Shown piece after piece: positions 17,522 to 25,630 of a DNA stretch of 61,703 nucleotides; within the stretch, counting starts at the first letter, position 1, and every line of letters begins with the position of its first letter. Source of the DNA: RPQK01 sp041946865 (GTDB lineage: Bacteria > Acidobacteriota > UBA6911 > RPQK01); NCBI GenBank assembly GCA_041946865.1, contig JBHGBF010000008.1:1-61703 (forward strand), written 5' to 3'. The notes under the pieces were generated by a model. That model was not told where the DNA came from. It did no database searches and saw only the letters and a program-made list of their open reading frames with translations. Position numbers and translations under genes: made by a program.

Positions 17522-17660
17522 AGGAGGAAGGGTGAAGGATGAGAAGGATGAGAAGATGCCGGCCTCGCCGCTTCCCTGAGTAAGCGAAACCTTTCGGTCT
17601 GGCCAGGCATATGATAAAGCAGGAGTCAGCCCGATCAGCGTTTTCCCCAAGGAGGAGAAA

Positions 17661-18539
17661 ATGAAGACGAGGTTGCCTGCTTTTTCCGGCCTGTCCAGGC
17701 GAAGCTTCTGCGGGCTTGTCTGGATTCTGACGGTCAGTCCCCTTTTTCTGCCTGCGGTCTTTTCCGAGGATCCCCCTTCCCGGCGCTTTCTGACTCTCGC
17801 TGAGAAAGAGGCTTTCTTGCGCAATGCCAAAGTGATTCGATCCCAGGCAGCCAAGAAGGGGATTACCGGTTCAGTAAGAGCGACGCTGAGTGACGGCACG
17901 CTGACGAACGACGCCAGTATTCAGCGGATCGACTTTTACCGGTCGACATATAACACACCGGCGGGTCTGCAGATCGGCTTCAGAGACAGCTACAAATTCA
18001 ATATCGCCGCCTACCGGCTGGCCGTGCTGCTCGGCATAGACAATGTCCCTCCCTCGGTCGAGAGGAGCTACGACGGAACCAAGGGAGCGTACACCTGGTG
18101 GATTGAAGATGTGGTCATGGACGAGGGTGAGCGCCTGAAACGCAAGATTTCGCCTCCTGACGCGAGGTGCTGGAACGAGCAGATGCATCTGGTGCGGGTT
18201 TTCGATCAGCTTATCGACAACATTGATCGCAACGTGCAGAATCTCTTGATTACCAAGGACTGGAAAATCTGGATGATCGACCACACGCGCGCCTTCAGAC
18301 CTGGAACCGAGCTCCGGAAACCCAGCGAGCTGCAAAAGTGCGACCGGAAGCTTCTTGACCGGCTTCGTGTCTTGACTTCCGAGCAGCTGAAGGCGGAGCT
18401 TGGCGATTACCTGACCAAAAGCGAGATCAAGGGCCTGCTGGCTCGTCGTGATCTGCTGGTTCGGCACTTCGAGGCCCTCGGAGAGGCGTGCTTGTACAAT
18501 CTGAGGAGGGACGTCCCGGCGCACGCCGCGACCCGCTGA
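17661..18539 (+). CDS. Secreted kinase-like protein (PI3/4K, HipA or Fam20-like fold)
   Basis: A 292-residue protein with a signal peptide (hydrophobic 15-33, cleavage near AVFSE). The core has YKFNIAAYRLAVLLGIDNVP followed by PSVER, as in bacterial PI3/4-kinase-like proteins. FDQLIDNIDRNVQNLLI contains a catalytic-loop-like Asp189-Arg190 with Asn194, and WMIDHTRAF contains Asp207, a metal-binding candidate. The usual Lys is not clear. An ATP-using protein outside the cytoplasm would be unusual, as in eukaryotic Fam20 secreted kinases. AAGGAGG precedes the ATG. It converges with the phosphatase gene 36 bases further on. Confidence 0.6.
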   Translation: MKTRLPAFSGLSRRSFCGLVWILTVSPLFLPAVFSEDPPSRRFLTLAEKEAFLRNAKVIRSQAAKKGITGSVRATLSDGTLTNDASIQRIDFYRSTYNTPAGLQIGFRDSYKFNIAAYRLAVLLGIDNVPPSVERSYDGTKGAYTWWIEDVVMDEGERLKRKISPPDARCWNEQMHLVRVFDQLIDNIDRNVQNLLITKDWKIWMIDHTRAFRPGTELRKPSELQKCDRKLLDRLRVLTSEQLKAELGDYLTKSEIKGLLARRDLLVRHFEALGEACLYNLRRDVPAHAATR

Positions 18540-18575
18540 TACAAGCTGACCGCCGCGTGCGCGGGAGCGAGGCGC

Positions 18576-19709
18576 TCATTGCGCCGTGGCCGAACGGACG
18601 GCGGCGCCGCTGCCGGAAATCAAGGGCTCAAGCGGTGAGGGCTGCGGATCAAGCTGAGCTGCGGCTCGCAGGTAGCTTGACCAGTCCATACCCAGCGGCA
18701 GATCCAGCCGAGTCCCCCGATGGAGAGCCTGGAACCGGTCTTTTTCGACAATCAGGCACGCCTTCGGGCCGCCATAAAATTGCGACAAACCCACGTCGAT
18801 CAGTATGACCTTGCCGCCAAAACGTGGCAGCACGGCGCCCGTGGTTGGCGTATGGCCTATGACTATGTGACTGACTCGATACCGATCGAGCAGGTCGTTG
18901 ACAGCGTCTGCCGTATCCGCCTCCGGGGCTTCTGCCAGACCTCGGTACCAGAGCGGGCCCGCCGGATCGGTCACTATTCCCTTTTCAAGGAGCGAGAAAT
19001 CGCTGAGTTCCTTTCTAACTGTTTCGTTAAGCTGCCGGATGGTCCAGGAGGAGTACTTGGGGCTGATTCCGCCGTGGAGGAAAAGGATGTCTCCAATTCT
19101 GACAACAGCGTTTTTCTGCCTCAGCCACTTCCCATAGGGCCCCTTCGGTCCGAAAGCAATCCGATGCTCCACCCAGCCTGGCGGGTGCTCAGCGAACCAC
19201 CCGGCACGAAACTGCTCCTTGGACTGTCCTGTACCCTCTTTCCCCAATTCGGGAGCAACGTATTTGTCGAAATACGCCTCGCGAACCTCCTCGGATTGAG
19301 GCGAGCGAAAGGCGGCGATCTCCTCGGCAGACACGTAGCGAAGGTCACCGAAAATGTTCATTGCCTCATGATTGCCGAGGAGCACGTGAACCCGGCCGCC
19401 CACCTTCAGGGCTTCGGTCTCCAGCCGCATCAGAAGGTCCATGACCTTGCGGGATTGCGGTCCACGATCCAGCAAGTCGCCGGTTTGAACCAGATGGGTC
19501 TTTCCTGCGATCCACTTCTGTTTCTTGTCGATGACGCCGGCATCCCGCAGCAGGGCCGTGAACCGCTCGAAGTCGCCGTGCACATCCCCGACGGCCACAA
19601 TCCGTTCCGCTAGCGGAAACTCGTCCTGCCCTGCGAGGGGGGGCGTCCCGGCGCAAAGGAACGCCAGGAAGACGATTGCGGCGTAAGGATACTTGCGTGG
19701 GCGAGACAT
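18576..19709 (-). CDS. Secreted PPP-type (Shewanella-like) metallophosphatase
   Basis: A 377-residue protein with a signal peptide ending near PPLAGQ. The calcineurin-like motifs are complete: VAVGDVHGDFERF (GDxHG), VQTGDLLDRGPQS (GDxxDRG), LLGNHEAMN (GNHE), and later LFLHGGISP and VIGHTPTTGA with metal-binding His residues. The spacing and the RYVSAEE insert fit Shewanella-like protein phosphatases. It would act in the periplasm or outside the cell. It faces the secreted kinase-like gene, so a kinase/phosphatase pair is possible but unproven. Confidence 0.88.
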   Translation of the reverse strand: MSRPRKYPYAAIVFLAFLCAGTPPLAGQDEFPLAERIVAVGDVHGDFERFTALLRDAGVIDKKQKWIAGKTHLVQTGDLLDRGPQSRKVMDLLMRLETEALKVGGRVHVLLGNHEAMNIFGDLRYVSAEEIAAFRSPQSEEVREAYFDKYVAPELGKEGTGQSKEQFRAGWFAEHPPGWVEHRIAFGPKGPYGKWLRQKNAVVRIGDILFLHGGISPKYSSWTIRQLNETVRKELSDFSLLEKGIVTDPAGPLWYRGLAEAPEADTADAVNDLLDRYRVSHIVIGHTPTTGAVLPRFGGKVILIDVGLSQFYGGPKACLIVEKDRFQALHRGTRLDLPLGMDWSSYLRAAAQLDPQPSPLEPLISGSGAAVRSATAQ

Positions 19710-20134
19710 AGCAGTTCTTCTTTGTCTCAGATGCGCCTGGAAGGCATGGCGTTTCAGACTTCGAGCAGCGGCTGACCTAACCTCGCGCGGGGCCGAGGCC
19801 CCCTTTTGGAGCGCGGCGGCAACGAAAGGCCGACGCTTTAGCCGGCCTCTCGTTGCCGGTCATGGCCCTGATCCTGATACGCATCTCTGAAGCAACTCCG
19901 CCGACGCAGCCAGACCGGAGCGGGCGCTTTAAGCCCGAAGGCCCCCTCAGAACTCTATCAGGCTCAACTGCCCCTCCGCAAATGTCTGCATCTGTCGGAA
20001 AAGATTCGCGCTATCATTCGGAACAAATCAACCCTGGCGGGACGAAACCAGGGTCTTGCATCCAGAGGCCGCTGCTGGCTATTCTTGGCGGGTACTTTTG
20101 CTGTTACAGTCCAAGCCGCAGGAGGGGGCCATAA
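19710..20134. other. Intergenic region with a 15-bp stem-loop
   Basis: I see no gene in these 425 bases. A stem-loop with 15-base arms at 19817-19831 and 19844-19858 (one mismatch) lies in it. The region separates two genes pointing away from each other, so promoters for both should be here, but I could not place them with confidence. Confidence 0.6.
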
Positions 20135-20620
20135 ATGAAAGCAGTTAAGTCGATTTTGCTCGCGATCTTGTTGCCGGCGCTTTGCGCCTCGTATGTCGCT
20201 GGGAAGCCGAACTTCAGCGGGGACTGGAAGCTGAACGCCGCCAAGAGCGATTTCGGTGGGATGCCCGTACCGACCAGGTTCGAGCAGAAGATCGCTCACA
20301 ACGAACCCGAGCTTAAAATCTCCTTCACATTTGTGGGCGAGTTTGGCGAGTTTACGGCGGATTCCGTCTACACGACCGACGGTAAGGAGTGCGTGAACAC
20401 CTCCACCATGGGCCAGAGCAAGAGCACTGTGAGTTGGGAAGGCGACGCGCTGGTGGTCGTCACTAAAATGGACATGCAGGGGACTGAGGTCACGATGACC
20501 AACAGGTACTCCCTGTCCGAGGACGGCAAGACCCTCACGGTTCAGGGGCATTTCAGCAGTCCTCAGGGTGAAGGTAACTCCAGGATCGTGATGGAGAAGA
20601 TTCCCGCAACACGACACTAG
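20135..20620 (+). CDS. Small secreted protein, lipocalin-like
   Basis: A 161-residue protein with a clear signal peptide (cleavage near SYVAG). The mature start FSGDWKLNAAKSDFGG is a recurrent opening of small exported beta-rich proteins common in Acidobacteria. Repeated beta strands (LKISFTFVGEFGEFTAD, VVVTKMDMQGTEVTMTNRY) suggest a small barrel. No function is known to me. The genome style of this protein supports the taxonomic guess. Confidence 0.75.
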   Translation: MKAVKSILLAILLPALCASYVAGKPNFSGDWKLNAAKSDFGGMPVPTRFEQKIAHNEPELKISFTFVGEFGEFTADSVYTTDGKECVNTSTMGQSKSTVSWEGDALVVVTKMDMQGTEVTMTNRYSLSEDGKTLTVQGHFSSPQGEGNSRIVMEKIPATRH

Positions 20621-20633
20621 TTGTGCTGGCGCG

Positions 20634-23600
20634 TTGTCAGTGACTTTCGGAAGCCAGCCGTCGGAGCCCCAGGGCCCGAGTCAGTTCAGGAAAGGCCCGG
20701 GGAGGCATGTGCGATTAGCCAAGATCACCCGGCCGCGGGTCATCGGCGTACTCCCGCGGACGAGACTCTTTCATCTGCTGGATCATGCCTCGGGTCGTTA
20801 CCCGCTTCTCTGGATTTCGGGGCCGGCCGGCTGCGGAAAGACAACTCTCGTAGCCAGCTGGCTGGACTACAGGAAGCTGTCCTGCCTGTGGTACAGGATT
20901 GATGCTGGAGATGACGACGTTGCCACCTTCTTTTACTACCTGGGTCTTGCAGCACGGAGGGGCCCCTGCGGCAAGAAGACTGCACTTCCCCTCCTGACGC
21001 CCGAATATTCCCTCGGAGTTCTGACCTTCGCTCGACGTTTCTTTGAAAAGCTTCTCGCCTCACCCCGGCGCGTTGATGCGAGCAGGCCTGTGATCGTTTT
21101 CGACAACTACCAGGAGATATGGGAAGACTCGGGATTCCACGACGTGATCGCTCATGCCCTGGAGGTCGTCCCGGAAGGAGCCGTCATCGCCGTATTGAGC
21201 AGGACGGGCCCTCCTCCCTCCTTGTCCCGACTGCAGGCCGGCGGCGGCGTCTTTATTTTGGACTGGGATCGGATCCGGTTCACCGCCGGCGAATCCTTTG
21301 CCCTAGCCGCCAAGATCGCCGCCTCTAAAAGAAAGAAACCACTGCCGAAAAGCGCGCTCAGAAGAGTTTATGAAAGGACGGGAGGCTGGGCGGCTGGGAT
21401 TGTCCTGATGATGGCAAGCACCGGGGAATCGGGAGCTGTCGACAGCTTCCTGCCGGCCGAGATTTTTAACTACTTTGCTTCAGAGATCTTGAAGAAGACT
21501 GACAGGGAGACTGAAAAGTTCCTTCTGAAGACTGCTTTCCTGCCTGACCTGACTGCTGCCTGGGCCGAGCGATTGACCGGGGCAAAGGCGGCCGCGGAAA
21601 TCCTGTCAAAGCTGACCCGCAGCCACTTTTTCACCTACAGCACTTCAGACGTCCAGCCTCTTTATCACTACCACTCGATGTTCCGCGACTTTCTCCTCGC
21701 GACGGCCGCAAAGTCGCTTTCCTCAGAAGAAAGGCACCGGGCCAAGAGGACTGCTGCCGAAATCCTGGCCGAGGCCGGGCGGTATGACTCTGCGGCGGGC
21801 CTTTTGCGCGAGGCACGCGACTGGGACGGCCTGGCGCATCTGGTTCTTCTGGCCGCGCCTCAGCTTTCCGCGCAGGGCAGAAGTCGAGTCGTCGAAGAAT
21901 GGATCGCGAGCCTTCCCGCAGGGTTCCCGGCTCGGATGCCCTGGCTCGTCTACTGGCTTGGCGCTTGCCGGATGCCTTTCGACCCGGTCGCCAGCCGCCG
22001 GCTGTTCGAAAAAGCTTTTCCCGCTTTCGAGGCGGCCCATGATGTGCCCGGTATGCTTCTATCCTGGGCCGGGCTGGTTGTTTCGCTGTCGCTCAGTTTC
22101 GAGGATATCGCGAAACTCGAAGAGCGGTTTCTTCAGCTCGACGCCCTGATGAAGCAGGCTCGGGAACCGCTTACGGCGGAGGTCTTGCTGGCAGTCACCT
22201 CGGCGGTATTCTTCGCATCCACCAATCTTCGATCCGATGTCGACATCGATGAGTGGGTAGAGCGCGGACTGGCCCTGCGGCAGGAGACCCATGACGTCAA
22301 GACCGTGACTCAGATCCTGTCAAACATGGCGATCTACCTTGCCCTGCGCAAGGGAGATCTGAGGAGAGCCGAATCGGTCATTGCCATCCTGCGGGACCTG
22401 GCCCATTCGAGCGCCGCACCCTTTGTCCAGCTTGCCTCGGCGCTCGCCGAAGCGCTCTTTAGGACTTTTACGGGAGAGCATCGGGCCTGTCTGGAAGCAG
22501 TGTCCACGGGATTGGAAGTGTCCGCCTCGACCGGGATACACGTCATGGATTTTCTGATCCTCATCCAAGGGGTGCTGAGCTCTCTTAACACCGACGACCT
22601 CGAGACTGCTCGCGATTTGCTCAAGAAAACGGCATTGGCCCAGGAGGGTGCAGGGAAGTTCGCTTCCGGCTGTTTTCACACCTTACTGGGTACCGAGGCT
22701 TTGCAGCGCGGCGCCATACCGGAAGCGATGGCGCAGACCGAGCTCGCCGTACGGCTTCTCGAAGATATCGGACAGCCGACAAGCAGCGCCATGGCCCGCC
22801 TGGTTGAGGCCCAGATTCTGTACGAAAGCGGTAAGACTCACCGCGCTTTTCGATCCCTCTCGCGGGCCCATCACGTTAGCCGAGCGATCGGGTCCGATTT
22901 CCTGGAATTCGGTTGTCTGCTTACGAACGCTCACTTCCTGTTTCGCCGGGGGGAGGAAGAGAAGGCATTGGCGCTGCTCCGCAAGGGACTCGGCGCCGGA
23001 CGAAAACAAGGCAACTATTTCCCCCTCGTCTGGCAGCCTTCGGCCATGGCCGATCTGTGTCTGAAGGCCCTGGAGAACGGCATCGAGCCCGACTATGTCC
23101 GGACGCTCATCCAAAGGCGCAATCTGATCCCCGAATCGCCGGTCAACAACGAAGCCTGGCCGTATCCGGTCAGAATACGCACCTTCGGGGGGTTCTCGCT
23201 GGTGGCCGATGGAAGGCCGGTGAGGTTCGCCGGCAAAGTGCAGCACAAGCCGCTCGATCTGCTCAAAGCGCTCATCGCATTTGGCGGCGCCGAGGTGCCT
23301 GAAACGCGACTCGCCGACGCCTTGTGGCCCGATGCGGAGGGTGACCTTGCTCACCGGGCATTCGCCACGACCCTTCACCGGTTGCGCAAGCTTCTCCGTG
23401 ACCATCGAGTCATTCACTTTGTCGAAGGAAAGGTGACGCTCGATCCGAAGTACTGCTGGGTGGATGCCTGGGTTTTCGACAGAATAGCCAAGGCCATGGA
23501 GGAGGCCCCAACTTTGCAGCTACGAGCCCAGGCGGAGGAGTTGCTGGCCATCTACAGGGGTCCTTTTTTGCCCGAGGACAGTGCCAAGAACTGGACGGTT

Positions 23601-23897
23601 TCAGCTTGCGAGCGGTTTGTCGGCAAGTTCGTGCATGTGGTGGAGAAGCTGGCCGGGCAGCTGGCGGCGGAAGGACACTGGAAGGACGCGGCGGCCTGCT
23701 ATTTGCGGGGCCTGGAAGTCGATGAGACCCGCGAGGAATTCTACCGGGGACTGATGAGATCCTATCTTGAGCTCGGCCGACGTTCCGACGCCCTGTCTGC
23801 CTACCGGCGTTGCCAGCGCACGTTGGTCGCCAGTCTCGGCGTTACTATGTCCGAAGAAACCGAACAACTGTATCGGCTCGCCCTGCAGAGAAGTTAA
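20634..23897 (+). CDS. MalT-like ATPase regulator with C-terminal OmpR-type winged helix and BTAD
   Basis: A 1087-residue transcription regulator. Residues 63-71 (GPAGCGKTT) form the Walker A motif of a MalT-like STAND ATPase. A long helical TPR-like middle (about 400-830) probably senses a ligand or partner. The end, from RIRTFGGFSLVADGRPV, is an OmpR-type winged helix followed by a BTAD (LAIYRGPFLPED, LEVDETREEFYRGLMRSYLE). The LuxR helix-turn-helix of MalT is absent and replaced by this SARP-type unit. A TTG start is given; GTG 20709 with GGAGG just upstream is a likely alternative. It precedes the two YD/Rhs genes and probably controls them. Confidence 0.85.
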   Translation: MSVTFGSQPSEPQGPSQFRKGPGRHVRLAKITRPRVIGVLPRTRLFHLLDHASGRYPLLWISGPAGCGKTTLVASWLDYRKLSCLWYRIDAGDDDVATFFYYLGLAARRGPCGKKTALPLLTPEYSLGVLTFARRFFEKLLASPRRVDASRPVIVFDNYQEIWEDSGFHDVIAHALEVVPEGAVIAVLSRTGPPPSLSRLQAGGGVFILDWDRIRFTAGESFALAAKIAASKRKKPLPKSALRRVYERTGGWAAGIVLMMASTGESGAVDSFLPAEIFNYFASEILKKTDRETEKFLLKTAFLPDLTAAWAERLTGAKAAAEILSKLTRSHFFTYSTSDVQPLYHYHSMFRDFLLATAAKSLSSEERHRAKRTAAEILAEAGRYDSAAGLLREARDWDGLAHLVLLAAPQLSAQGRSRVVEEWIASLPAGFPARMPWLVYWLGACRMPFDPVASRRLFEKAFPAFEAAHDVPGMLLSWAGLVVSLSLSFEDIAKLEERFLQLDALMKQAREPLTAEVLLAVTSAVFFASTNLRSDVDIDEWVERGLALRQETHDVKTVTQILSNMAIYLALRKGDLRRAESVIAILRDLAHSSAAPFVQLASALAEALFRTFTGEHRACLEAVSTGLEVSASTGIHVMDFLILIQGVLSSLNTDDLETARDLLKKTALAQEGAGKFASGCFHTLLGTEALQRGAIPEAMAQTELAVRLLEDIGQPTSSAMARLVEAQILYESGKTHRAFRSLSRAHHVSRAIGSDFLEFGCLLTNAHFLFRRGEEEKALALLRKGLGAGRKQGNYFPLVWQPSAMADLCLKALENGIEPDYVRTLIQRRNLIPESPVNNEAWPYPVRIRTFGGFSLVADGRPVRFAGKVQHKPLDLLKALIAFGGAEVPETRLADALWPDAEGDLAHRAFATTLHRLRKLLRDHRVIHFVEGKVTLDPKYCWVDAWVFDRIAKAMEEAPTLQLRAQAEELLAIYRGPFLPEDSAKNWTVSACERFVGKFVHVVEKLAGQLAAEGHWKDAAACYLRGLEVDETREEFYRGLMRSYLELGRRSDALSAYRRCQRTLVASLGVTMSEETEQLYRLALQRS

Positions 23898-23970
23898 ACG
23901 CACGCCAATCGTCAAGCCGTCACGATGGGCAAACTGATTGGGTTCGCACCTCAGCCTCACCCCGGCGGCG

Positions 23971-23992
23971 AATCTGTAATCAATCTGTAATC
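23971..23992 (+). promoter_or_regulatory. Tandem 11-bp direct repeat, candidate operator
   Basis: AATCTGTAATC occurs twice in a row (23971-23981 and 23982-23992). SARP-type regulators bind direct repeats spaced by 11 bp near the -35 region. The repeat lies between a gene that encodes such a DNA-binding unit and the gene it would control, 54 bases before the ATG at 24046. The link is inference. Confidence 0.45.
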
Positions 23993-24045
23993 CGGTCATC
24001 CGAAGAATACGTTTGACCGCGTTCTTTCTGCGCGGGGAGGGTGAC

Positions 24046-25593
24046 ATGTTCAACCGAAGACTCCTACCCGGTTTGTGCCTCGTCCTGCTGTGCGTAAGCT
24101 CGTTTCTGCTTCTCGGCGACCAGACTACGGTCAAGTACCGGTATGACGCCGCGGGCCGCGTCGTCGAAGCCCAGTACGGGGCCACGGCGCGGATTGTCTA
24201 TCAGTACGATCCCATGGGGAATCTGCTCAGCAGGAGCGTGATTCTGAGCGGCTCGCTGCTTTACCTGCCCTTCTACCAGGCGGGTCCGTCCACTTTTCTG
24301 GGGGTGGCGGTGGCCAATTATTCCGACTCCGCCGCTAACCTTGAGTTCCGGGCCTTCGGGGAAAACGGAGCACTTCTGCCTTTTCCACAAAACCCTTACA
24401 ACGTGCCGTTAGCAGCACGCAATCAGCTGGCCAGGCTGGGCGCTCAGCTCTTCAACGTTGATTCGGCGAGCAACCAGGCCGGGTGGATCCAGATCACCTC
24501 AGACAATCCACAGATCGGCGCCTTTTTCGAGTCTGGGAACAACGCGCTGACCCAGCTGGACGGCGCGATCGGCACCCCCACGCAGGCCACCAGGCTGTAC
24601 CTCACCCGGGCCTGCGAGGGTCCGACCGGGTTCCGCGGCCAGGGTTCGGCGACCTTCGTCAGCATCGCCAATCCGAACGACGCGTCGATCGGGCTGCAGC
24701 TGAAGCTCTTCGGCTTGCAGGCGCCGGGAGGCACCCAGGCTGTGCAGCTGGGAGCGACCGTGAACCAGACCATCGCAGCCAAAGGCGTACTTTACAGGAA
24801 CATCACCGACCTTTTTGGAGTGGCGGTGGCGCAGGGTTACGTTCGGGTGGACGTCACCGACGGCCCGGGGGCCGTCGGGTTTGAGCTGATCCAGTGCACG
24901 GGCGTCCCCACCCTGATCGGGCTCAATGCCGGCCTCGGGAACGAGAACAACGAGTTGTTCTCGGCCCAACTGGCCTCGGGCGTAACCCTGTTCACCAGCC
25001 TGAAACTGATCAACACCAGCGCGGCGGCGCGCCAGATCACCCTGCGGGCCATCAGGGATGACGGCTCGGCCCTGGCGCCCCAGGTTCAGCTGGCGCTGGG
25101 GCCCGGAGACTTCTTGGAACGTGACGCCGGCGAAATCTTCACCTTCACCGACGCGCTGGCAGTGGGATCGCTGCACGTGCAGGCCGACGGACCTGGGGTA
25201 ATCGGAGACGTGGTCTTCGGCGAGCCGGGATCGCTTAAGTACGCCAGCTCGATGCCGCTCCAAGTCCAGAAATTCTCCACGGCGGTGCTGAACCAGGTGG
25301 CTAACGGAATGGGACTCTTTACCGGACTGGCGCTTTACAACCCGGGCAACGAGGCCGCGAATGTGACGATTGAGGTCTATGCGCCGACGGGCACGATGAC
25401 CGGCAGCACGAATTTTCCGTTGCCCGCCGGCGGCCGCCTCTCACAACTGGTCCCGCAACTTGTGCCGGAGACCGCCGGTCAGGTCACGGGGTTCATCATC
25501 TTACGTTCCACCCGTCCCTTGATCGCGCAGCAACTCTTTGGAGAAAACGGTTTGAGCATGCTTTCGGCGGTTCCGCCGAGCGTGGTGAACTAA
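24046..25593 (+). CDS. Secreted protein with a YD-repeat stub and a long beta-rich region
   Basis: A 515-residue protein with a signal peptide (RRLLPGLCLVLLCVSSFLLL). It starts with two YD/Rhs-type units (YRYDAAGRVVEAQY, VYQYDPMGNLLSR) and then changes to about 450 residues of beta-rich sequence with two or three loosely repeated blocks (GVAVANYSDSAANLEFRAFG, FVSIANPNDASIGLQLKLFG, TGLALYNPGNEAANVTIEVY). This looks like a surface or adhesive protein. The start is ATG 24046 with GGGGAGGG before it, rather than a start 33 bases upstream. It is probably in one operon with the Rhs gene 37 bases on. Confidence 0.75.
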   Translation: MFNRRLLPGLCLVLLCVSSFLLLGDQTTVKYRYDAAGRVVEAQYGATARIVYQYDPMGNLLSRSVILSGSLLYLPFYQAGPSTFLGVAVANYSDSAANLEFRAFGENGALLPFPQNPYNVPLAARNQLARLGAQLFNVDSASNQAGWIQITSDNPQIGAFFESGNNALTQLDGAIGTPTQATRLYLTRACEGPTGFRGQGSATFVSIANPNDASIGLQLKLFGLQAPGGTQAVQLGATVNQTIAAKGVLYRNITDLFGVAVAQGYVRVDVTDGPGAVGFELIQCTGVPTLIGLNAGLGNENNELFSAQLASGVTLFTSLKLINTSAAARQITLRAIRDDGSALAPQVQLALGPGDFLERDAGEIFTFTDALAVGSLHVQADGPGVIGDVVFGEPGSLKYASSMPLQVQKFSTAVLNQVANGMGLFTGLALYNPGNEAANVTIEVYAPTGTMTGSTNFPLPAGGRLSQLVPQLVPETAGQVTGFIILRSTRPLIAQQLFGENGLSMLSAVPPSVVN

Positions 25594-25630
25594 GACCTGT
25601 GACACGCGGTCGAAACCGAAAGGAAACTCC

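Noticed and set aside
17517..17560. Coding end or terminator in the aaggatgaagg tract
   Set aside because: It is a short purine repeat after a stop codon, similar to the CTTCATC tails elsewhere, without a stem.
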